Assembly (NCBI GenBank): GCA_903813345.2
Contig: CAIIXF020000001.1
Coordinates: 35,993,366 to 36,057,365 of the forward strand
Source of the DNA: Owenia fusiformis
Taxonomy: Eukaryota > Annelida > Polychaeta > Sabellida > Oweniidae
DNA: 64,000 nucleotides
Direction of reading: 5' to 3'
Shown here: positions 12,746 to 24,700 of the stretch, in pieces
Layout: the number at the start of each line of letters is the position of its first letter
Position numbering within the stretch: the first letter of the stretch is position 1
Program-made: the position numbers and the translations under genes
Notes under the pieces: model-generated
What the model was told of the DNA's origin: nothing
What the model saw: the letters and a program-made list of their open reading frames with translations, nothing else
Database searches by the model: none

Positions 12746-15700
12746 ATGTGGGGTCAAAATGAGGGCTACTTGCCCCTCAGTGAGAATGATGAGCCACTTC
12801 TCCAAATGATGGGCAGTCAGGATCACCTTGATGATGATGTAGTCCCTGATGTACTGGAAACTCCAGATGCAACCACCCCACGACCACCATGTAGAACTGG
12901 TTGTCCTGAATGGCTATATACTCTTATTGCGCTAGGACTTATCATTATCGTGTTGGTGTCCCAGGTCATGTTATTCATGTGCACATTCTTCTGGGTACCA
13001 CCAATACCAGAGATTGACTTGTCCTTAAAGTCATTCAACATTCCAGATCATGAAGTGTCACTGCGTAATGATGCATTGAATCTCGCAAAATCTGATGCAT
13101 ATAACGCGGCTCACGGTCGTAAAAAGCGGGATGTATCAAATGCTTATAAAAGCTTGGATGCTGCAGGACAGAATGTACAAGACAGTGTAGAACATATGAA
13201 CAAACTGTTTAAACACACAGTTGGAAAATTCCCTAATCTAGTTGGAAGAAATGAACCTAAGACTGAAGGTCTGTTAGGTGTTATTGGTGACTATTTACAC
13301 AGGTTTAGGAGATCTGCATCGAACTGTAATAATAATGGTTACTTACAGTTACACCATTGTTGGAAGCTAACTTTGGTATACTTAGCCCAGGGTGATGAAT
13401 CTAAGAACATTTTTACTAAGGAGAGACTTGAAACTATCCACAACATCGAAAAAACTGTTGTGAATCATCCAAACTTTACAAAGTTCTGCTACAAAACGGG
13501 ACGTTGTAACGAAGACAAAAGCATCGATGAACATGGGAACTGTGCCCCTCTTAACAGCCTGCTAACCTACTTCTACCCAACTGAGGTGGATGGCTATCTC
13601 CATTATAACGGCTTGGGGGATAATCTCGCAGATATCAACAGTACCCTGACGTTTGCACTCAACCATGAATCAACTTACTATTTCGTTGATGAAGGATTTA
13701 GCAAAAAGTCAAGAAAAAGTCACCTGATGCGAAGTGAGGTTCATTTTGGTTGCCCATTGGAAGGTAAGTTTATATGTTTAAAATGTTTTGCCTCAGAAGA
13801 TTGAGAAGCATAGAGTATAAGACACTGTATATATATATGTGCATGACATTTTACTTCAACCTTCTATCTAGAACACAAGTCCAAATTATGTAGAATGCTG
13901 CTAAAAATCCGGGGTCTAAAAATTTCCTGGTGAGAACCCTGATATTACATGTTTGTGTAAAACTTGGACCTCGCCAAGATTCTAATTTGACTTTGGTCAG
14001 TGCATCATAGATACCAAGAATTTCATTAAATGATGATTGAAGATGCTTTTGAAAATCTAGAGGGAGTTGTTGAATCATTTTACAATTTACCAAAGTCTCT
14101 GTCAATCAATTCCTTTAAATATGAAAAACAACAAAGAACGACTGTTTAGGTGTAATTCAAAAAAATCTTCTTACAGTTCATGTTGGACTGGTTATGACAT
14201 ATAACAGGAAATGTGTTTATATCTATACCTCATAAACATATAGTATATCAGACTATTATTTATCAAGAGTTATTTTTATACAAATGTATTCATATTTTCT
14301 GCAATGTCATGTTAGTTTTTTAAAGAATATTTATTTATTTAGTGCTACAACTCGGTGTTATGCAAATAGTGTTTTGGTGTAGTGTTTTGGTGTAAATAAG
14401 ACCTTTTCACATTTATGAGGTTTCAAGAAGTTATCGAAATGACAAACACATGTTGATAATTGAGATTGTTTGATAGACCATTTCTTTCCTATCGGATTAT
14501 AAATATCGATCACTACAGGAACGTATGGTTTCCATTTCCTCTGCAAGTTAAATATATCCATCATAGGCTTTAGATTGTAAAACAATAATTGGCATCTGTA
14601 GACATCACACATATGGAGATTTTCTTATCTTTGTTTGATATTAATTGTCATTCATGAAAGGGTATAAAGAATAAAATTACCATAATATATGAATGAATAT
14701 TGCACTGATTAACAGGGAATTCTTCAAAAAGTCATCTTTTAGAAAGAGGGGGATGTTTTTCAATTATTTTATCTCCCTCTTTTCAAGACCATTTCCAGGT
14801 TGGAATAAAATTCTGATCGATCTCTGCTAAAAAGAATCAATTGCACATCTGTGTATTATGCAATTGTGGTTTCCCTTCATATGAAATAATCATATTCAGT
14901 TTTATAAGTTCCCACCTGCGCATTTGCGCAGTAATCATTGAAAACCATTGTTGTATTTAGATCAGCTTCCCACATGTACAGAAGGAACTCCATATCATCT
15001 CCTTGCTTTTATAACTTGTGTCATTCCTTTTCATGTCTATTTTCTAAAAATCCCCAAAGTACACACTTTATGACAGGAAAACTCAAGATTTTTACAATAA
15101 TGTATTATTTTTCTATAAGAATATTTACCATTCTTATTATTTGGGAGAATTTAAACATTTTTTCACCCATTTTTGCACTTTTAATCCGGTCACAAGGTGA
15201 CCTGGGTTCCAAAATTGAGGAAGAGTGACTAAATATTTAATAATAACTTAAGTGAAATCATTCCTTAAAAGTGACACATTTGAACACTGATATGACTCCT
15301 ATAATCTATATTTTATTTTATTTTAAACTGTTCAGTATGTAATTTTTGTTTAAAAAAGTTGGTCTCATCAAATGCATTTTATCGTGCCTTGAAAAAGTGC
15401 CATATTGTTTTTTGTGCTGATGGGTGTGTGTCTGGGCTGGTCAGGTTGTCTGGTCGGAAGATAACTCAAACACAAGTTTATGCAAAAAAAAGATTTCAAG
15501 ATGGCTGCCACTTTAAAAATGGTAATTTTTCGTGAAAAATTAAGTTTTTCATTTTCAACCAAAGTATGTCTTTATTATACTGAAATGAAAGGCACTCCCT
15601 GCTTCTCCCTGGAGTTACCAATTTCTGGTGTTAGATCAGAGAAATATGATAAGTGGCCCTAGTTAGGGTGGGGTATTCACCTTGTGCATGTAGTGGTCCT

Positions 15701-18700
15701 CAGGCAACCTCACTATGGTGTTCTGCATTTATTTATTAAGCAATATTGTCATGTAGTCTTCTCATTCATGTAGAGTCCTCCTGTGATTTAATCAGAAATT
15801 GTCATTCATAATTCTGGTGTTTCAATATCTGGCACATAGGGTTCATTCTTAGGGAAATTATTACTTCCATCTCGAAAATAACAAAAATGATCAGGAAATG
15901 GTTGCTGAATAGTAATTATATGAAATGCATGATTCTACTATTCAATAATTGATAAGAGATGAGGAATTGGTAACAAGATAGTTAGAAAGTTATTATGTAT
16001 CACTAATAAGCTGAACTATGGTATTTCATTAATCATGAAACAATTTTTTTTGTCTATATAGGATATGCCCACTCTCATGACAGACGTGCAGAACAAAACC
16101 AGAAATACCATGACTTCGTCATCAGCTATATTGATGTCCTTAAGCACGCCTCCACTGAGTGAGTAATTGTGTAATTCTGTAACTCGGCTTTAGTTAACAT
16201 AAGGACAATATCAATTTGTTCACATTGTCTCAGAACATGATAAATTGTATTCAAGATTGCCACCTGCCTTAGAAAATTTTATTGAATATTCATTAATTTT
16301 TTCAAATAAAAAGTTAATTCTTTGTCTTTACCCAAATCAGAACATTGTTATTGAAATAATTTGTATTTATTTGTTTGAAATAAGATAATTATTATTAATG
16401 AAAATGTAAAAGTAAAATTGTAATGGAAAAATCAGGATGGCATGTCCAATAATGAATCTTGAATTGTGTTTTCCAGTAAGGTCCAAGTGCTGTACGGGAG
16501 TAATGAGTTGTATGACTACCAGGTGAAAGAAACATGGATCAATGATGTCAAACTCGCCTTCTTCAGTGTTGGCTTCATCCTTGTCCTCATGTACATCCTC
16601 ACCTCCTTCTCCATGTGGTTGACTGTCATTGGATTCATCAGCATTATTGAGAGCTTCCCCTTTGCCCTGTTTCTGTACTCTGTGGCATTTAAGGTCCACT
16701 CACTGGGAATTCTCAATGGAGCTGCTGCCTTTGTTATTGTAGGGATTGGTAAGTGTATTTTGTATAGGTCTATACAGTGAAGTGACATCTATTAATACTG
16801 TACAGGGTGTCCCGAAAGTATGCCCCCCCCCTACGCAGACATATACCAGTACCAAAACCAGTACAAAACACTAACTTTTAAAATGACTGTAACTTTTTCC
16901 CATTTGGGAGTTAAACCATGATACTTGGCAAATCAATGTAACTTTGGATAAGCTTTAAAATGATATATGGCACATACTATGAGGACACTGGAATATGTCT
17001 GCCTAGGGGGGGGGCATACCTTCGGGACACTCTGTGCAGTGACCATTTTTCTATATAATTTGAGCTTATTACCCCTATTGCGGCACAGAATGGCCCATTT
17101 TATCAGGCAGATGATTTTAGGATCATGTGAGATCTCTACCTTCATTATCTTACATTGTAATCCTTGAATTTTAATAAAATATAGGGGGGTGTAATGTTGA
17201 CAGGGTAACATGTGGGCTAACTTCAACACCTTATTGTTTATTTGCTCTAATCTGATCTAGGGGGAAGCCATGTCTTTTTTCTCGCATGGATCAAGATCTC
17301 GCAAGATTTTAATTTTTCCAGAAATCAAACATGGCAGAAAACAGAAATTCTACTTCTAATAAGTAAGTGTCGAAGTTACCCCGTCTCTTATGTCGACATT
17401 ACCCCACCCGTCGATGTTGCACCCCTTTGCCCTAGATATTTAATCCTAAAATATCCTAATCATGACAACCTATTACTCTAGCTTGTAGCATCAGTAGACT
17501 TCAAGGTTTGATTGTTTCAAAAAATAATGTTTGTGTCTTATCACGTTCCATTGGTAGTATACGTATATGGTGTGGTACTTTGTTAAATTAAAAAATCGAG
17601 TTAAATTGAGGTTTAGCCACTGCAATTAAAAAAATAGAGTTAAAAGATGTCAGCTTTGTTTGACTCGTCTAGTATACAAACACAGGCAACCAATTTATAT
17701 AAGTGTCATATATCCAATTATGATGGTGCATTTTTTGTTTCAATTGTGTTATAAGTAATCATTTTATTGCTTTCTGTCCAGGCCTCCAATGCAGCTTTCA
17801 TTAATTGGAATGAAAATCTATTATAGAATAAATACGTATGTACTGTATATGTATGTACTGTAAAACATGTTCTACTCCCACCAATTGCCTAGTTTGGCTT
17901 GATGATTTATCCCACATTATTGTATTTTGTAGATTGGTACAACTACTTATTTTCATATAGAGCACAATTCCTAAATTCACTAAACTGAAATAGCATAATT
18001 ATCGAGCTTTTGACAACACCTGTTGCCTTTCTTAAGATGTCTGAAAGCTTGATAATTATGCTATTTCAGGTTAGTGAATTGAGGAATATTGCCCTATATA
18101 ATCATACACCTAACCAATGAACAATTTAGATATATTAATTTTCAGCATGTAAATTCAATCATTAGGCCAGTAAGCAATATTTGATTTATTGAATTCAATG
18201 TATGTGCATGTATAAGCAAAACATTACTTTTTTAGGTGTAGATGATGTGTTTGTCTTCATCAACACATTCAGACAGGCTGATCATATCACTGATCTCATG
18301 GACAGGATCAAACATACCATCAAAATTGCTGGGAAGGCTACCTTCTTCACATCATTTACAACAGCAGCAGCATTTGCGGCAAATGTGGCATCAGCAGTAA
18401 GTATGCTTTATAAGAGATTAACAGTATTGCTGTTTCTTAGTTGACATCTCTATCAAACTGAATATTTCCTTATGTAATATGCTAGAAATCACCTTCATTA
18501 TCCAGCTATACTCTTCATGGGCAGAGTCAAGGGGAAGGGGGAGGTGATGGGTGCAAAAAATTTGTTTAAAAAACATAAACAAATTATAGTTTGAAATGCT
18601 TAGAATGCACCATATACAATGTAGATTTTAAACCCCCAACCCCCCCCCTTTTTTTGTTGCCCGCCTTGCTCGGAGATATGCAAAGCCAAAAATTTACACC

Positions 18701-21700
18701 CCCCTTGACATTTTGTTTTCTACCATATCCAGTTGCAATGTTTTCAAGGCATGGTACCATATGTATTACATATTTTGTCTATATGCTAATATATAGTAAA
18801 TTCCACTCATGAAAGCTACATTTGAGATCGTTGAGATTGTAACAGCATCAAAACTGTAAAATCACGTAATATATCAGCTTACATCCTCTGTTTGCCTTTC
18901 ATTTCGTCTCTCCTTTATTTTATAATTTTTAGACAAATGAAGTCATCATCTATCCTGGCTACTACTTGTGCCTTGTTTTGGAGAAATCTCCATTTTGTCT
19001 TCAAAATATTAAAATTTTGACAATATATGAGCCTGTATTATTTATGTTTTCAAATCATAAAGTAATACATTTATATGTTGCAACTGATGTTGAAAACAAG
19101 TTTCAGTTTCTCAGGTTTTAAACTTTCATGTTGGTATATTTGCAACTAGAACTGTTTTTAAAAAGCATAAGAAATCACCAAATATTGTAAGCTCTAGTAA
19201 TAATGCCATTTTTCACTGAAAAGTAATTGTTTCATGTAGGTTTATAATTACTTGTCATTTCATCAGTAATTTTCCAATGTTCCAGCCACTAGCCATATCA
19301 CTTCAAACTTCTACATTACAATTACTACATCATCCATCAAATGTTCATATTTTCATTTCCATTAATGTAGATTGAAATTATTGACATTACTGCAGTCTTT
19401 CCTTTATGAACCAGTGGTTTATGCCATTCGTCTAATTGATAATGTGTTGAAAGGTCCATCAGCTAATAGGTTACAAATTTGTTAATTTCCTTTGGGAGTG
19501 ATGATTTAAAGCAGTTGAATTGAGAATGACTAAACAGAGAGTATATAAGGACAAATTAAATGTATGACAAGATGTTATGAGCATACCAATTGTGTCAAAA
19601 AAACTCCTGTAATAACAGCAAAGGAACTCTGCGCATTAAGGGGCTGTAGCTAAGCAAGAGAGACTTTTTGTAAGTGATGTGGAAGAATAGTTGATAGTAG
19701 CTAATTCATACTGTCTACAGAAAAAATGACTTCTAATATAAGCTATGGCCACACAAACCTAACTTGTGGATACTCAAACCTAAGTTTTGGACACTCAAAC
19801 CTAAGTTATGGATATTCAAATGTAAGCTGTGGGCTCTCAAACCTAAGCATTGAACATACACTTAAAGTGCGATGGATTCCAAATGAGTCTCTGCTGACTT
19901 ATCAATGGGTTTTGTGGTACATTTTATCTCCCATGTTGGTGTCTGGAGGAATATTTGGCAATATCATGACAATCATCGTGCTCTCAAGAGAGTCTAAGAA
20001 GTCAAGCAGAACAATTTTGCTGAAATCGTTGGCTGTGACTGATATTTTATTCTTGGTGTCATTTTTGATATCTCAATTAATTGCAATCATATACCATCAA
20101 AATAGATGGCTGGAACGCTACATGAGTAATGGAAATATGTTTAAAAAAGTCTACTTCTGGTCTGTGCCTGTTGTAAGTACCACGCAGACTCTAGCTACAT
20201 GGATGATACTCTTAGTAACGTGTGATCGTTTCATACATGTGTGTCGCCCGCTGCAGGCAAACAGAATTTGCACTGTCAAAAACATTAGGAGGGTCACAAT
20301 TGTAGTAATGGTTTTAGCTGTTGCATACAACATTCCAGTGTGGCACAGTCGAGTGTCCAAAGAGTTCCGTTACTCCGATGGATACAAGATTACCTATAGC
20401 AGCATATTAAATGCTATATTTAGATATGTGGGACCTGAACTTGCGGTGTTTGTATTGAACATTCTTCTCATTAATGATGTCCGTAAATCTCCTGCAATGG
20501 ATATCAACAAAAAGAAAGAAAAGGAAGAGAAACGCATCACCTTCACTCTGATTTTGATAGCAACATTCTTTCTCATTTTAGTCACTCCTTGCACGGTTGC
20601 ACAATTTATAGCATCTAAATTAATTGTAGCATCAAAAGAAACAAAATTCATATTTGTTCAATTTGCCAATTTTTTACTATTATGTAATTCATCTGTAAAT
20701 TTTATCATATATTGTCTGACTGGTGCAAGATTTCGGAAGGTGTTTTTGTCAACTCTCCGCTGTGCAAACAGGCACCATAATGTCAGCCATTCTACTAGTG
20801 GCAGTACCCAGCACACTGTGTTAAAGACATCAACAAAATTATGATGTTTGAAGCAAATATTCAAGGACAGCTTGAGACTCTTACACTCTTTGCTGTCTAA
20901 TTGGATGGTCAAAAAACCGGGAATAATTTCCTAAAATGACTAAGATATGAGAGAAATGCAGGGTTTCCATTTTTTACCACCCTGTACTTTAGTCATTAAG
21001 TCATAATGTTTTGTAATAGTGTGCAAAACATTGATCAAGATAATTTTAGTTTTGGATAATTTTGGTATTTGACAATATAAAAATGGAAATTTAATGATTG
21101 CTTCCGAAATTACCTAATTCATCTCAATTTATTTCAGCTTACCCTTTCAAATTTAATTTTTGGAGTATGATCATTGTACGTGATATACATCTCAAAATAG
21201 AACAAGTCAAATATCTCGAATTGTGATATTCTGGAAAGTATTCATCCAAAGGGCTATTGCGACTTTCACTTATGATAAAATCATCAGTCAGTCATGTCTT
21301 TTTCGTTTTAAAAAATGAAATGCCAAAAGTGCGGGACCTAAATCCAAGATGCTCAACTTTTTGAGATAAGGTCAGATTAACCCCATGGATGAAGTAATCG
21401 AAGTTCAATGGAATCCCCTTAGTATATGAAAGAATTCATTTGAAGCTGAAAAGCTTGAGGAACAAAGCAAGGGATTGTGCATTGTAGGGTTAGGATGGAT
21501 ATGGTATAGTACTTTATGTAGATGCAATAAGTTAGGAAACATTACGGTGTTGTTCTATCAAGAATTCCAATCATCATCTGAATTATTTATAAGCAAGTCT
21601 CTTTATACAGTACTTCTGTGTTTGTTTGTTTGGATGTTTTAGTGGTTCACATATCAGTCTAAGAGTCTATGTCAAACCGTGGTATTAATTTATCCCATGA

Positions 21701-24700
21701 TACTTTTAGTTCCTGGTAAATGAATTGCCCCTCAGAATAAATGCCATATTCAAACACTCCCATTAAATGTAATCGATTATATTTTCATGAGGATATAAAT
21801 GGTCTATTACATTTGTTTCCTTGGGTTTTAATTTAAATGAAAACAATATTTCATCTGAAATTTTTTATTATTCAATGAATGTTTGAGGAGGAGCAAGGGA
21901 GACAATTTGAAATATTCACCTGATCTCTTAAAAACCAAAAAGTCATGGATTCAATATAAGCTCCAAGGTCTTCTCGTGTGACTAGTGCACCATGCAGAGA
22001 AAACCACAAAGGTTTGTTTTGAAAAATTTGACAAAATAAAAATTGGCCTGTCAAAGTCTATACCATGGGAGCAACCTAATGAGTCAATTTCCCACATTTG
22101 GTGCAATGATAGCTGAGTGTTATTGTCTCTACCTCCTTCCCCATTTAGAGTAATAGATTTAACAACACTCACTGCTTATTTTGATGACAATGTGATTTGG
22201 TTATTGAGGATGTTCAAAGACAAACACCTAAAACCATTAGCATACAATTTTACTTAGAAATGTTTTTATAGTTCAGTGATCTATAAATAATTGATTAAGC
22301 TTTTAGCAAAAGTTGACTCTGAAGACAAATAAACAGATTTTTTCCCTCAACCAATCTCTATTGATTATTATTGCAAATAATACGAATGTCACAAGAGATG
22401 CTGTCTCATTTATTTAATGTCTGCACTTAACAAAAGAAAAGAAAAATCGTCAAATATGCGATGCTGCAGCATATTTGCCGTTCCAGACTATAATTTTTGA
22501 CAGTTCATTACCAAACATAAAAGCTTCGCTCTAGGAAAGGAAGAAGATTTGGGAGGTTTCCTCACATAAGGGAATAGCCAGGATCCCAAAAAGCAATGAG
22601 AATAGAAAAGGCAATTTTAAGCCAAAGAGGATATTAAACCTCTATAGGACATAATTTAGGCAGTTTTAATTAAAAAAAACTTTTGTTTCAAGAATGAATG
22701 TGTTTTCTCCCAATTAGCTGTGCTGAAAACCCATCTATGGTGTATTATTAGTACATTTTGGTTATGCTCTTACCACAGATGTATCGGTTCAAGAAACATT
22801 CATTTTTGTGATTTCAAATGTTGGCCACATCATTCCTGATCAAATATAAAATTACAAATCTAATATATATATTGTAACTATGCATACTATTGAAATAAAT
22901 GTTGTAAATAAACGCATATCATGAATTCTTTTTATATTTCCTGTAATATTCATAAACTCTGTGGTACAGCTTGTTTCATTATACAATAACATCTGCATAT
23001 AAAATTCCTCTCCAGTCCAAACACATGTTAATATGAATACTTTTTATTGCCTTCCATCCACTCACATATTAAGAAACTTGAAATATGAACAACTCCTAAT
23101 ACAGACACTTGCTGATTCTAGCGGCATTCAGATTAGACAAGTTTTATATGTAACATATCACTGATATGAGATGGCAACTAAAATCATAAACTATAGATGT
23201 CATATCATTTATCATTCTTTACTTACTAAATACAGTATTGAGTATACTCTACAGTATAGTTGTTACAAAGTTTTGAGAAACGCAACTCATAATTTTATAA
23301 CTTTACAGTAACTCTTTGAAACTCATGAAACTAGGAGACTAGTTGTGTGGATTATATTGATGATTGACATGTCCTGTTCTCACAAGCCTAATTGTTTTAC
23401 TTGTAGATCCCTGCTGTGCATCAATTTGGACTGTTCATGGCCCTCATTGTGTCTGGCTGCTGGATTATGGTGATGATTAATATGCCATGTGCTCTCATTA
23501 TCTGGCATAGATGTTTCTCCAAGTGTGAGGCTTTTTGCTTCAAACCGTAAGTTCAATCTCATTTATTATATGGATTAGATCATCATTAAATGTCAAAGAG
23601 GGACTGAAAATTGCCAGTATTATCATTTTTGCAACATGCCTCTGTTTCTGACTTAAGGAATAAATAATGATAGGCCATTCAATATGGTGAAATTCAGCAC
23701 GAGTTGGACAGAATGTTGTACAAAGCACGAACCGAAGGTGAGTGCATTTGTACTAACATTCTGTCCAACGAGTGCTGAATTTCACCATATTGAATGGCCT
23801 ATCATTATTTATTCCGATTCAAACATAAAAATTAGTAAAAGCCGTGTCTGTGGAACGGGCATGAAGGAAGAATATGCATGCTGTCAAGATTCTGAAGTCG
23901 GCCGGAAAAATTTTAGAATTTGTTTGGGCTGTTCTATTTTACTCCCCGTTTTAGATTTTATACGGTGTATGCAAGTCAGCCATAGTTAAATAGTTACAGT
24001 AGTTACGGAGGGAGTAAAAAAGAACAGCTATCCCCGGACAGAGCCCCAGATGTGCAGCTGAGATGTGACGTCACTCAAAACAATGCAAATTGCAGATTGA
24101 ATAGAGCATGGTCGTGCATCTATGGAGAATTAGAGAACGTTCTATATTGGCTATGCTGCATTCTGATTGGTTGAGAAATTCGAATAGAGCACGGTCATGT
24201 TTGAATCTTAATTTAAACAATGCTGTAATTGGTTACATCATTGAAATGGATGTAAAAACTTGGCTAATATAATATATACCAAATACAAATATTAGGATAC
24301 ACATAAGACTTATAGTATTTTATTGTATTTTGCAGATGTAGAGGCAGGTGTCAAGGAAGCTCTGGGTTAGAGCTGCCACCGGATATCCAGCAATTCTTGG
24401 ATGCAGGCAAACAGCAGCCAACAATTGCTAGCTCTGAATCTGACAGTGATGATGTACCTATGCTGACCCTTGATGAATTTGATGAACAAGGTAGGGTTCA
24501 AATGGCAGTCTGTTTGTGCAATTAGAGGATTAATTTGACAAGCCTCTGCTGAATAAAAAATTGTTTTATAGAAATGTGTATGAAAACTGTAACTATGGCA
24601 TATCCTTCCCAGAACCTTTATTTTTCACTACATTTTAAAAATAATTTTTTGTCGCATTTACAGGAATTCGTTACAGGATAAGATGTAAATTGGTTGTGAT

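Larger units (their letters stand above)
18397..23406 (+). other. Dispatched-like intron 4 hosting a nested receptor gene
   Basis: A 5.0-kb intron, the largest in this gene, between GCA|gtaagt at 18396 and ttgtag|ATC at 23407. Apart from the receptor at 19726-20844 it is AT-rich and I see no further gene. Confidence 0.75.

Noticed and set aside
23684-23989. 101-codon frame overlapping the palindrome
   Set aside because: Its first part is the right half of the hairpin, and the mirrored strand has a similar frame, so it is a by-product of the inverted repeat.
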